The notes beneath the pieces were generated by a model. It searched no databases, was not told where the DNA came from, and saw only the letters and a list, made by a program, of their open reading frames with translations. The position numbers and the translations under genes were made by a program. Shown here piece after piece: positions 30,819 through 41,421 of a DNA stretch of 64,000 bases (positions are counted from its first letter, which is position 1; each line of letters opens with the position of its first letter). The DNA comes from Rhynchopus euleeides (Eukaryota; Euglenozoa; Diplonemea; Diplonemida; Diplonemidae): NCBI GenBank assembly GCA_963210315.1, contig OY723323.1, positions 310,001-374,000 of the forward strand. The letters are read 5' to 3'.

Positions 30819-31242
30819 TCGTCTGCCTCTGTGCAGCGTCACTCGGTGCCATCGAATACATGGCGACAGCCCACCAACTCGAGACAGATCTGCTTGTCTG
30901 GAGGGCTGAGACGAGAACACGAACGACTTTCAAGCAATCTTGAAGGTCGCCAAGCCTATTGGGGGCAACTAACAGATGAGATTTGTTTGTTGCCTGTCGT
31001 CACAGCTAGGTGCCCATTTCCTCGATAACGGAATGTGTGCAGAGATCTCGTGGACCCTTTGGCCATTCTGTCGTGCACCCACTCCACCCACAACGCACAC
31101 CTGTCACGAGTGGTCGCTCCCCCGTCCTCCTCCACCCTGAAGGTTGAACCCTCAAGGACCAGTGATCTCCTGCTGGCCGGGCTGCGATACAGCGAAGCCT
31201 TCCTACTTACAAGCGAATCCAGACTGTAGGGAACAGATGATC
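30819..31242. other. Intergenic, no gene seen
   Basis: No long frame with recognisable content; short frames on both strands. Confidence 0.35.
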
Positions 31243-31290
31243 ACTACCGTGGCCTCCGGCGGCTGGGGGGCTCCGCCCCCCAGACCCCCC
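31243..31290 (+). repeat. GC hairpin module, single copy
   Basis: One 48-bp CTACCGTGGCC...GACCCCCC module. About 150 bp downstream (31440-31465) lies a different perfect hairpin, TCGCGCGCGCC-GAA-GGCGCGCGCGA, followed by an A/T tract. A similar GCGCGCGAAGCGCGCG hairpin plus T tract occurs in the F segments (39240-39262 and its copies). Confidence 0.75.
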
Positions 31291-31569
31291 TGCGTAAAAA
31301 AATTGCACCAGACCGGTTTTTTGGCCGAGAGTCCAAACTTTCAAAGCAGCTGCTGCGCCTGCCCCACCAAGCAGCCTCAGTACGACAGGACGCGCGCAGG
31401 CACCGGGCCCTCTCAGATTCTGGGAGGGTTTGCGCGGGTCGCGCGCGCCGAAGGCGCGCGCGAAAAATTTTCAAAACCAGAAAAACCGGAAAACGGCGCC
31501 AGAAAAAAAGTCTATCTTATACCCTGAGAGGCTCTGTACAACAAAAAAAAAACAAAAAAAAGTCAAAGG

Positions 31570-32341
31570 CAGGGTAAAAGATAGGGTTCCGGGCTGCGCG
31601 CCGAAAACCGGGGGTAATCGGGGGTAAAATTTCGGCCATTTCCCCAAATGGAAGTTTTTCCCCTTCCCACAACACCCCACCCCAGCAGGGTGGCTCCTCT
31701 GCGGGTGACTGACTTCGCCGCCGCTGCCAGGTCCGAGAGGAGCGCGCTCCTTCTTGGCGTCAACGCGAAGGAGCCAGTCGATGAGGAAGGCGTTCTTGAG
31801 AGCATGGTGGTGTTGAAAGCACCGCAGGTTGCCCTTGCGGACTTGGTTCTGGACATGCACAGGCCACATGGGGGGTCTGGGGGGCGAAGCCCCCCAGCCG
31901 CCGGAGGCCACGGTAGTGAGTATCTGTTCCTCTGGCATACGATCCTGCCTCCCGAGGGCGGTCTGTATTCCATTCCCTGATGTTACCCCAAAGGGTTTGG
32001 GGTGACTAAAGACAGGCGTACGGCACAGGGGGGTCTGGGGGGCGGAGCCCCCCAGCCGCCGGAGGCCACGGTAGTGAACAGCTGATTCTGCTCCATCGTC
32101 GCACGCCGCATGTAGTCAACGTGCACCTTGTGCTCAACAGGTTCGTCGGGCTAACGCCTGGGGCGGGCACTGCGCTCTTGGCCCCGGCCTCCTCTGGCCA
32201 AAAAGTACCCTGGAATAGTACCCGGACAGAATCTCAGGAAAATCCCGGTGGAAAAAAAAAAGAGGCACCCCCGGTTTTTCGGGGCAAAATCTCAAAAACC
32301 GGGGCTAAGCCCCGTTTTTCATAACAGTATCTTAAACACTG
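31570..32341 (-). mobile_element. Solo hAT-like element E (inverted copy)
   Basis: 772 bp, reading on the minus strand from CAGTGTTTAAGATAC to ATCTTTTACCCTG. The two ends are imperfect inverted repeats (CAGTGTTTAAGATA versus CAGGGTAAAAGATA). A perfect 8-bp duplication, GTCAAAGG on the plus strand, flanks it at 31562-31569 and 32342-32349. CAG-type tips with 8-bp duplications are the signature of hAT transposons. There is no transposase frame, so it is non-autonomous. It contains two inverted GC hairpin modules (31870-31917 and 32028-32075). It is diverged from the E copies in the array at 37564-47562. Confidence 0.8.
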
Positions 32342-32479
32342 GTCAAAGGCCACACCTCCGACAACGGGGGCGTCCGCTCTGGCAGGCGGTTGCAAGGTTA
32401 GCCGGAAAACTTACGAAGGTCGCAGCCACGAGCCCCCGCCCCCGCCCCAGCCCCACGCCCCCATCCACGTTGGTCAGGA

Positions 32480-32960
32480 AGATGTCTGCGGGTTTGCAGG
32501 TTTGCGGGTTTGGGAAAATGGTTCGTGTGCAGGCTCTGTGGGTGCAAGATTGTGACGTGCTGCAGGACGCGGTTTGGCAGCGGCAGCGGCGGGGGCGGTC
32601 GCCCCACTCCGCTGCCGCTGCCAAACCGCGTCCTGCAGCACGGGACAATCAACCCCCCAACAGGTAGCAGGGGGATTCAGCATCAGTTCCTGCGCCATTG
32701 CTACCACAAATCCATGCGGGTGTGCGGGTTCGCGGGTTTGCGGGTTTGCTACCCTCAATCCACGGTGGTACCGGAAATCCATGCGGGTTTTCGGGTTTCT
32801 GCGCCATTGCTACCGGAAATCCATGCGGGTTTGCGGGTGTGCGGGTTCGCGGGTTTGCCAGCGTTGCTACCCTCAATCCACGGTGGTACCGGAAATCCAT
32901 GCGGGTTTTCGGGTTTCTGCGCCATTGCTACCGGAAATGTTTGCGGGTTTTCGGGTTTCT
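32480..32960 (+). repeat. TTTGCGGG-based minisatellite
   Basis: Iterated GCGGGTTTGCGGGTTTG words alternate with a longer unit containing GCTACCGGAAATCCATGCGGG and ATCCACGGTGGTACC. One ~130-bp block (about 32745-32815) recurs nearly intact at 32870-32945. Isolated GGGTTTGCGGGTTTGCG words also occur at 30027 and 63240. Confidence 0.7.
32548..32650. ncRNA. ~100-nt near-perfect hairpin (possible structured RNA or palindromic element)
   Basis: 32557-32589 is an exact reverse complement of 32609-32641 (33 bp). With two mismatches the stem extends to 42 bp (32548-32589 / 32609-32650) around a 19-nt loop. It sits inside the TTTGCGGG minisatellite. If transcribed it would make a small-RNA-precursor-like hairpin, but there is no evidence of transcription. 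A recent inverted duplication or small MITE is equally possible. Confidence 0.3.
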
Positions 32961-33007
32961 GCGCAGGCGGTACCTAAAATTCCCCCAGCCACTTTGGGTC
33001 CAAATAT

Positions 33008-33406
33008 GTCCAGTTGAGGGGTATAAGGGAAATTGAGCCCCCACAGGCCCAGGCCAAAAGGGGTATAATATGTCCAGTTGAGGGGTATGAGGGATTTTCT
33101 CCCAAAACTGGTTTGGCCGGGAATCACCTTCCTGGTCACCAAACCACGAAATTGGACAAGTAGCAGGTCTCGTGAGATGATGAGGGTGCCAAGTTCCGGT
33201 GTTCCGGGCCAAAAAAAAAATTCACCCAGAAAATTTTTTGGCCTGGTAAACGATTCAGAAATTTCAGATTTTACCGTGTCACACATGTCCAGTTGAGGGG
33301 TTTTTTGAAAAATCCCTGTTACCCCTCAACTGGACACATTCTCCCCCATTTTCACAGATGTCATATCCCCCTCAACTGGACATATTTGGTGACCCCTCAA
33401 CTAGAA
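33008..33406. repeat. Second GTCCAGTTGAGGGG cluster, mixed orientation
   Basis: Plus-strand copies start at 33008, 33072 and 33287. Inverted copies (CCCCTCAACTGGAC or a one-change variant) are at 33322-33335, 33368-33381 and 33393-33406. The direct and inverted copies at 33287 and 33322 face each other across a TTTTTTGAAAAA spacer. Confidence 0.75.
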
Positions 33407-34485
33407 CCCTGCCTTCTGTGCCACCCCTGTGCCGCGTTCTGGAGGTGGGTGGGTGGGGGTGAGTTTGACTACGACCACCCCCGCTCACTCATGCAAATCA
33501 CTCCGCCTGGGTTTGGGTTTTTGTGGAGTGTTGGGGTGGGGCAAAATCATTGTCGCCCCCCGCTGCAAAAACCCCCCCCCCCCACAATTTTTTTAAAAAG
33601 ATCTGAACCCCTTTCCGTGGGACGTGGCGCGTTGATCAAAAAATACCAGGGCTCACACGAATCGTTCGGGGCTGTTCGTTAAACGGCTGCCGGGCAGAGG
33701 GTTGTGTTTTGTGTTTCGAACCCAATGGGGGGGGGGGGGATGGCGGTGCGAATATACTCTGCATGTTTCATGCATTGCTGCTGTGGTTATTCATGTCTCT
33801 CTCACCCGGGCACATTTTTTTTGACACAACGCAATTCAACATACCTTGTTTTGAATTATGCCGCCCACCCACCCCGCCTGCAAGAGGGACACGCCGTCCC
33901 TTTTTGTGCGCCACACGCACCCTGTGTGATGCTGCAGGTATGTAACCTGGCTTGCCCCTACGGTCCTACGTGCCGAGCAGTACCCCATCCCCCCCCACCC
34001 ACCCACCTCCCCCCCCCGATACCTTTCCCAGGGGGATTTCCCACTATCTTCCTCCTTAACGTCGTGCGCGTCAGACACACCACCACCACCACCAACCCGA
34101 CCCGCCCCAACACCCCAACACCCAGGCCACACGTGTGCGTTCACAGCATACTCTCGGGTGGAGGGAGGGGGGTGTGTGGGGTGTAACCCCATCCTCCACC
34201 CCCTTGCTTGCCAACACCCCCTCCCCCCCTCGCCGCCCCACTACACACAAACCGTACAACCTTGGCGCCGGTTTAGAGAAATAGTCCTCCCTTCCCCTCC
34301 CCCCCCCTCCGTCCCCCCCCCCCCATGGACACGAGGGAGGGGTGAGCGGTGATCTCCCGAGTTTCTTCTTCTTATTCTTCTTCTCATCTCCCACTTCTTC
34401 TTGCTTTCTTTGCGCCTCCCATTGAACCCCAAAACGCGAATCCCTTTGTACCACCACTACGACCTATATACCACCCCCGTCTCTA
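33407..34485. other. Upstream flank of the J-domain gene
   Basis: C- and pyrimidine-rich DNA with C tracts of 8-14 bases (33570-33583, 34300-34325), a CACCAC microsatellite (34078-34095) and a CTTCTT tract (34364-34403) just before the gene. No gene is supported, and no TATA-like element is convincing. Confidence 0.4.
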
Positions 34486-36285
34486 ATGGGGCGTGGTTTG
34501 AGTGAGGTGGAGGATTTATATGCGACACTTGATGTGTCCCCTCGTGCAACACAGGAGGAGGTGAAGCGAGCGTATCACAAGCTTGCCCTTGAGGTGCACC
34601 CCGACAGGGCGCGGGGGAAGGACGGCAGCGCGGAGAAGGAGCAGTCGACGAAGGAGAACGAGGAGAAGTTCAAAAGGGTGAAGCATGCGTACGATGTCCT
34701 GGGGGATCCGGTTAAGAGGGGTGCGTACAACCAGACCATCACCTCGGCAATGGGGGATTCGATGAGCAGCAGCACGGAGGACCCGGGGGTGGGGAAGTCG
34801 TGCCGGAGGACGAGCAGCATGCGGAAGGGGCGCCCCATCCCGGCGTTCCTCTCCCCGTCGCTGTTCCCCGCAGATGCGGAGCGCGCGTCGCGATCACCCC
34901 AGACATCCACCCAGCGCCCGCCCCCCTGCAGCAACCTGGGGTCCTCCGCACTCCCCCGCTCTCCAGGAACCAGGCCCCGGCGTGGGTCTGGCTCGTCACC
35001 CCGTTCCCCCGCTGCATCTTCTTCTCCGCCAAACCCGCTCCTGTCGACCCGCTTCTGGGTGATGGTGTTGTCCCTGGTGCTTGCGGGTCTCCTTGCATCC
35101 GGGCAGCGTGGTCTGCCTGTCCCCCATGCCCCTCTGGCGTCTGGCGCAGCCGGCCCGCCTGCGGGGTGGGAGACGGAGAAGCTGCTCCGTCCGTCGGTCC
35201 GCGTTACCGGGAGCTGCGAGGGTGCGGTCGGGCGGTTTATCGATGGGGATTTTGTGGCGATCGGGATGCAGAACGGGCGCCCTTACTACAGGCACCGTGT
35301 GAGGAAGAGCATTCTCTACTTCGACCCGGCCTGTGATGTGGGTGCCGAGCCCGGTTGGTACATCCGGAGGCCGGAGGACCCGGCCTCAGGGAGGTCGTGC
35401 TCTGCGATCGCCAAGGTGGAATGGGTATGTCTTGCCTTTGGGGTTTCACCGAGAGGGCTTCCCTGGGTTTTCACGCTTGGTGGGTCTTTTTGTGCCGGGG
35501 GGTTTTTGGTGTGCAAGCAAACCGGCCTTAATTTGTTTGGGGGGGTGTGTGGGGCAGGGGGGCACACCGAGCGGATTCGACTCTTGATGTGGTCTCAACT
35601 GTATCAGCAGTGCCAGACACCACACACACGCATACGATATATGTTTAGTGTAGGTTGCTTCAAGCGAGCTCTGATGATGACTGGGTTTTCAGCGTTCGAA
35701 AGAACACCCCCAGGAACTGTCGTTGATCCCCTTCTCTCTTGTGTTGTGATTCGCCCAGTTGCATTTAGTTTTGGGGTCTGCGTTCCAACAAAACAACTTT
35801 TGGCAGTAATTTGGTTTGTTGTCTCGTTTTGCTGTCACTTTACGATCCAGCGGGGGCACAGATAGTTTTTCACTGTCCACTGTCCACTCTCTCTCTCTCT
35901 CATATACAGGCAAAACCAGGGCTGCCTTCTGGCATATCAACATGGAGTATACGATGTGATGGGGTTTCATTCGAGCAGGTCGACTTAAGCATGAACAAGG
36001 TATGACTGTGCGGTGCCACGCGGTGGGGGGCGGGGCGGGGGAGGTGCTCAAATCGAGAGCACCGTGTCTTCACATGTCTCCACCCTGTGTTGTTGTGCTC
36101 GCAAGTCGCTGCCAGAGCATGACTGCTTGACGGGCTCGTGTCGTTCTGGGAGGTGTCCTCCTCTGCTTTGGACCCCCCAGGCCTATTTGCGCAGTGTAAT
36201 GTACCTCGCGTGATATATAAGGTGCTGATGGCCCGCCCACCCTACCACACCCACACAGGTCAAGAATTCCTGGGATGGTGCGTGA
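34486..36285 (+). CDS. J-domain (DnaJ/Hsp40) membrane protein, three inferred exons
   Basis: Inferred exons: 34486-35424, 35910-35999 and 36259-36285 (TGA). The donors are GTATGT and GTATGA, the acceptors TACAG and CACAG, and all joins are in phase 0, giving 351 residues. Residues 9-85 are a J domain, with HPD at 38-40 between helices II and III and KFKRVKHAYDVLGDP as helix III, so it should stimulate an Hsp70 ATPase. A Ser/Pro/Arg-rich linker (90-187) leads to a transmembrane helix (about 189-206, WVMVLSLVLAGLLASG). Residues 237-343 form a compact domain with GMQNGRPYYRHR, LYFDP and WYIRR, of a type repeated in many algal and protist proteins but without a known role to me. The J domain probably faces the cytosol, or the lumen if the orientation is reversed. 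Intron 1 (485 bp) contains a piece of dispersed repeat M (35780-35870). The last two exons are less certain than the first. Confidence 0.7.
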
Positions 36286-37555
36286 GGCGGTGTAAGGTGC
36301 CCCCTCGTGACGTGCAACTTCATCGGCCTGTCTTGTGGTGCCTGCGGCCACGACACGCATAGGGCTTAAGCGAGCCGGGAAGCGGCGCCTGTTTGTTGCT
36401 CCGTGCTGAACATGAAAGACACGGCGGCAGCTGGCCACTGCATGTCCCCTGTTGCACAATGCAGCCACCGTTAGGTAGCACTGGTGCTCGGGACGTCTGT
36501 GTCAACTGGCAGAGTGTGTGTGCGGGCGGGTCGGGCAGTGCAGGTCGTATCTCCCAGAGCAGGCGGGCAGCCGCTCGGCTCCGACACTTCTGCAAAAAAA
36601 ACAATTCGCGCGTGTGTGTCACTGTGTGGCTGTTCCTGCCGCTGCTGTAGGGTGCAGCGATTCCACCACCTCTACGAAGCCGCTGCCTGCTGAGGTGGGT
36701 CGTGTTTGTTGCGCAGTGCAGCTTTGCGTGGTTTTCGTACAAGCCATGCAACCAGAGGCCCCAGACGCACGGGTGTGATGGCACCCATGGTGCGTGTTGC
36801 TGTTCGGCAACCTCGCTGCCGCCCGAGCCTCCATGTGCGGCACTGTGTTGGCTCAGCCCAGGGGCTGGATGTGCCCTGAGGAAACGAAACGGCGTGGCGT
36901 GGGACGGCACGTGGCCACCCTTCTCTCCACGTTGCCAATAATCCAACAATAAGAAGCGCCCAAAACATGTGAACGAAAGCAGACAGCCAGAATACCCAGT
37001 CTCTCAATGAAGACAGCGCACGGAAGGACGCTCTAGCCACCATCGTCCACAGAACGGGCGGCCGCCCCTGCCCTGCCTCTCAGGTTGCTACGCAGGGGGG
37101 GGGGGGGGACGTGGCACGAACGAAATCGAACATATTCTAAGGGGGAGGGTGTCCAAATCTGCGTGGATTTGCAGCGAAGCAAATGATTTCATCGCCACGC
37201 CTTCACCCCCACCGTTGCTCTTTCCAGGGGGTCAGCCCCCCCCCCCCCCCCGTGCACACCACACCACTCCCTCTGGGCTGGTGGGTAGAGTAAGAGCGGG
37301 GGGGTCTGATGCCCGAACATAACGTACACAGAGAGGTCGTCAACAATTCGGTTGAAGAAGACAAGCGCCAGCCCCCTTGGCCTCATTGCAGCTAGGTGAT
37401 TTGGCGTGTGAACCACGAATGAATGGCGTGGTGTGCATGGGGGGAGGGGGGGGGTGTTTGGGGGTGATGCAAAGTGTGATGCGTGCGTGCGCAGTGGTGT
37501 GGTGCATCAGAGTTTCTTCGCTCGATTGCAACCCCCCCCCTGCGCTGAAGCAGAG
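36286..37555. other. Intergenic, no supportable gene
   Basis: Frames up to ~210 aa occur on both strands, as expected in GC-rich DNA, and none shows a recognisable domain. G and C tracts lie at 37095-37109 and 37238-37251, with a G-rich tract at 37440-37455. Confidence 0.4.
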
Positions 37556-37563
37556 GGATTGAC

Positions 37564-38351
37564 CAGTGTTTAAGATACTGTTACGAAAAACGGGGCTTAG
37601 CCCCGGTTTTTGAGATTTTGCCCCGAAAAACCGGGGGTGCCTCTTTTTTTTTCCACCGGGATTTTTCTGAGATTCTGTCCGGGTACTATTCCAGGGTACT
37701 TTTTGGCCAGAGGAGGCCGGGGGCAAGAGCACAGTGCCCTGCCCCAGGGTTAGCCCGATGAACCTGTTGAGCACAAGGTGCACGTTGACTACATGCGGCG
37801 TGCGACTATGGAGCAGAATCAGCTGTTCGCTACCGTGGCCTCCGGCGGCTGGGGGGCTCCGCCCCCCAGACCCCCCTGTGCCGTCTGCCTGTCTTATATC
37901 CAACACCCTTTGAGGTCAATTGGGGATGGAATACAGACCACCCGGGAGGATGCAGGCAGCTCACAGAATCGTACGGTTACAAGGAACAGATGCTCACTAC
38001 CGTGGCCTCCGGCGGCTGGGGGGCTCCGCCCCCCAGACCCCCCATGTGGCCTGTGCCTGTCCAGAACCAAGTCTGCAAGGGCAACCTGCGGTGCTTTCAA
38101 CACCACCGCGCTCTCCCGAACGCCTTTCTCATCGACTGGCTCCTTCGCGTTGGCGCCAAGAAGGAGCGCGCTCCTCTCGGACCTGGCAGCGGCCCCCGCA
38201 GAGGAGCCACCCTGCCCATCCCAGTTGAGTGGCGTGGGGTGGGGTGGGGTTGTGGGAAGGGAAGCCCTTCCAGTTGGGGAAATGGCTGAAATTTTACCCC
38301 CGATTACCCCCGGTTTTCGGCGCGCAGCCCGGAACCCTATCTTTTACCCTG
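37564..38351 (+). mobile_element. hAT-like element E1
   Basis: 788 bp, CAGTGTTTAAGATAC to TTTTACCCTG, with perfect 8-bp flanks GGATTGAC at 37556-37563 and 38352-38359. It contains paired GC hairpin modules (37829-37876 and 37996-38043). It is the leftmost E, with its original target duplication intact. Non-autonomous. Confidence 0.85.
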
Positions 38352-40631
38352 GGATTGACGCGTGTATTTTTTTTTGCTTGTCTGCTGTCTTTCTCGGATT
38401 GCACTGTGTGGGCGACATTTTGAAAACGCTTTCCACCAGGAGAGTGGGGGTGGGGGGGGGAGGCGGGCGAGAGAGGAGAGAGATCGTGTTGAGGCCTGCC
38501 TTCTGCAAGGCAATGCGTGAGGAGCATGTTTTCTTTTAGATCTTCAAAAGAGGAATACTGTCACACACGAGGGGTTTCTCGAAACCTCTTGAGTCATGTC
38601 CCCTTGACATGTGTGTCGGTGTTGGAACCCTTGGGGTTGCTGTCGGAACTGCACCAAAAAAATGCCCACTGGAGGCCCCTACACAGATCATGTGCTTCTT
38701 AGTATAGCGCACTGGCATCGTGTTGTGTCCCAGAAGGTCCACATCACGAGAGCCGAGCCCGCTAACCGAACCCCACATCGATCTATCCATGTCCTCGAGG
38801 AGGGGATGGAGGGTGCAGCGATCTCGCGCCTGGTCAGGCAGGTAGGGCAGCTGCCCTACCTATTTAGTTTCTGCCCGAAACCTTGGTAGGGCAGGCCTGA
38901 CCAGCCTGCCCTACCAAGAATATTATTTCTGACCTGCCCCCGCCCCCCTGGGCCCCACTGGGGCCCAGGTAGCAAGGCTATTCCGGACTATCGACCCAAT
39001 GACCTACCGAATTTGGTCTGTGCTTAACATGTCATGGACGATATGTCAGCCTGAGAACATATGTTCACTACCGTGGCCTCCGGCGGCTGGGGGGCCCCGC
39101 CCCCCAGACCCCCTGAAGGCGGTCTGCTGGCTCCTGGATGTCATGAACCGCCTGTGGTACGATAGACACGGATGTCCACCAGCCGAGCGCCTGTGGTACG
39201 AGAAGCACAGATGATCCACTAGCCGAGCGCTCACGTTCGCGCGCGAAGCGCGCGAATTTTTTTTGCCCCCTTTCCCAGGTAGGGCAGCTGCCCGACCTAT
39301 TAAAGTTTTGGGCACGAGCCCAGCGAGATCACTGGGGGGGTGGGGTGACAAGCAATGATTTTTGTCTTGAAGAAGGAGGATGCCCTGCCTCCACCGTCCG
39401 AACACACTATGTGCCCCACGAAACACTAGCCACCTCCGGTCTGCAGAAATGCAGCAAGCATAAAAAACACTTAAACCCTGCCCTCCCCCCCCGCCCCCCT
39501 CCGGAAAACGGTGGTACGACGGTGATAGTAGGGGGGTTTGAAATCGCCGAACTTTTGCCGGAGGAAAAAAAATGCTGAAGTTGTGCTAACAACGCAGTAA
39601 ACTTTGCTATGCAGGTCACGCAGGACACACCACACCCGCAGCAGGCGTGTGTGGGGGTGTTCCTCGCGATCGACGAATACCCGTGACTACGGATTTGGTT
39701 CTTCTCTCCCCTTTCTGATGTGCAGACGCAACGTTGCCAATAGTGAACCCACCCTCAGGGCCCCCCCTGGCCTTTCGCTCTGAGCTGTAGAGAAGTGATC
39801 CTACCCCCTCACAACATATGTGCCGGCCTTGGCACAGGTTTGCCAGTGTGTGTAGGCCCCCTGCGTTTCGCGCATAGCGAGCGTGGCTGTGGAGCTAGAA
39901 AGAAGTTAAAAAAAACATTAGAACCGGAACAAAGCAGAAACGAAACAGAACACAAATATCCGCATCTTTCCCTGACCGACCCGCGTTTTGTTTTGTCAGC
40001 AATTCGAAGCAGGACCGAGGCCCCTTTTTTTCGCTCTGATGTGCCGACGGGCCAGCCGGCCCCGAACTAAATAGGCTGCTTAGGAGATGTCGCATGCGGT
40101 TTTGGCGCAGGGCAAATGCCCCATTCGAGGGCCATTGGTTTCTTCTCCAATGATGGAAAGGTGCCCTTTAATTTTCAGGTCCGGATGGATGTTGCTTCAC
40201 GCCTCGATGGTGCAAAAGCGCATTCTTTTTTGGGCAGAACCGGTTGCAGCGTGTTTTTCTGATGTGGTTTCTCGGTGGACTTTCATCGATATTTTTTTGG
40301 AGCAGAAAATGCCAACAAGAATGGCGGAAGCCTGCCGGGATACACACCTGGAGTGGCGGGGGGTATGGGGGGTCAACCCTGTACCTTCCTTTGCTCGACT
40401 TTTCAGTCCCGCCACATGTATCCTTCCGGACCTTGCTCCGACTTCTGAACAGCAGAATGTCAGGAAGAGCTCTGAAATTTTGGAAGCGCCCTCCTTGGGT
40501 TTGTCTGAACTCGCCAATCTCACCGCCCCCCACCAGTGGGTCTGTCTGCGGGTGATTGTAAGGCGATACCCAGTCACCCCCTCCTTTTTGTCAAGTTTCT
40601 GTCTCGATCCCGAGACACAGTCTGTCACGAT
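38352..40631 (+). repeat. Segment F1 between E1 and E2
   Basis: Starts GGATTGACGCG and ends CTGTCACGAT. It holds a palindromic block built from GTAGGGCAGCTGCCCTACC (38850-38929, again in part near 39278-39300), one GC hairpin module with a CCC loop variant (39067-39113), the GCGCGCGAAGCGCGCG hairpin (39240-39256) and a 184-aa unassigned frame (40087-40641). Confidence 0.85.
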
Positions 40632-41421
40632 CAGTGTTTAAGATACTGTTACGAAAAACGGGGCTTAGCCCCGGTTTTTGAGATTTTGCCCCGAAAAACC
40701 GGGGGTGCCTCTTTTTTTTTTTCCACCGGGGTTTTTCTGAGATTCTGTCCGGGTACTATTCCAGGGTACTTTTTGGCCAGAGGAGGCCGGGGGCAAGAGC
40801 ACAGTGCCCTGCCCCAGGGTTAGCCCGATGAACCTGTTGAGCACAAGGTGCACGTTGACTACATGCGGCGTGCGACTATGGAGCAGAATCAGCTGTTCGC
40901 TACCGTGGCCTCCGGCGGCTGGGGGGCTCCGCCCCCCAGACCCCCCTGTGCCGTCTGCCTGTCTTATATCCAACACCCTTTGAGGTCAATTGGGGATGGA
41001 ATACAGACCACCCGGGAGGATGCAGGCAGCTCACAGAATCGTACGGTTACAAGGAACAGATGCTCACTACCGTGGCCTCCGGCGGCTGGGGGGCTCCGCC
41101 CCCCAGACCCCCCATGTGGCCTGTGCCTGTCCAGAACCAAGTCTGCAAGGGCAACCTGCGGTGCTTTCAACACCACCGCGCTCTCCCGAACGCCTTTCTC
41201 ATCGACTGGCTCCTTCGCGTTGGCGCCAAGAAGGAGCGCGCTCCTCTCGGACCTGGCAGCGGCCCCCGCAGAGGAGCCACCCTGCCCATCCCAGTTGAGT
41301 GGCGTGGGGTGGGGTGGGGTTGTGGGAAGGGAAGCCCTTCCAGTTGGGGAAATGGCTGAAATTTTACCCCCGATTACCCCCGGTTTTCGGCGCGCAGCCC
41401 GGAACCCTATCTTTTACCCTG
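40632..41421 (+). mobile_element. hAT-like element E2, hybrid flanks
   Basis: Same element, but its left 8-mer is GTCACGAT and its right 8-mer is GGATTGAC. It therefore has no matching target duplication, as expected for a recombination product of E1 and E4. Confidence 0.85.

Noticed and set aside
36320..36949. 209-aa minus-strand frame downstream of the J-domain gene
   Set aside because: Overlapping frames of similar length exist on both strands and the composition is His/Arg/Pro/Ala-random, with no motif.
37778..38539. 253-aa frame repeated in each array unit (contains ASGGWGAPPPRPP)
   Set aside because: It is a translation of the GC hairpin modules; similar peptides appear wherever the module occurs, in several frames and on both strands.
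38850..38929. GTAGGGCAGCTGCCCTACC palindromes in F as a possible transposon end or terminator
   Set aside because: They do not pair with a second boundary or target duplication and occur inside the F unit; kept only as a note in F.
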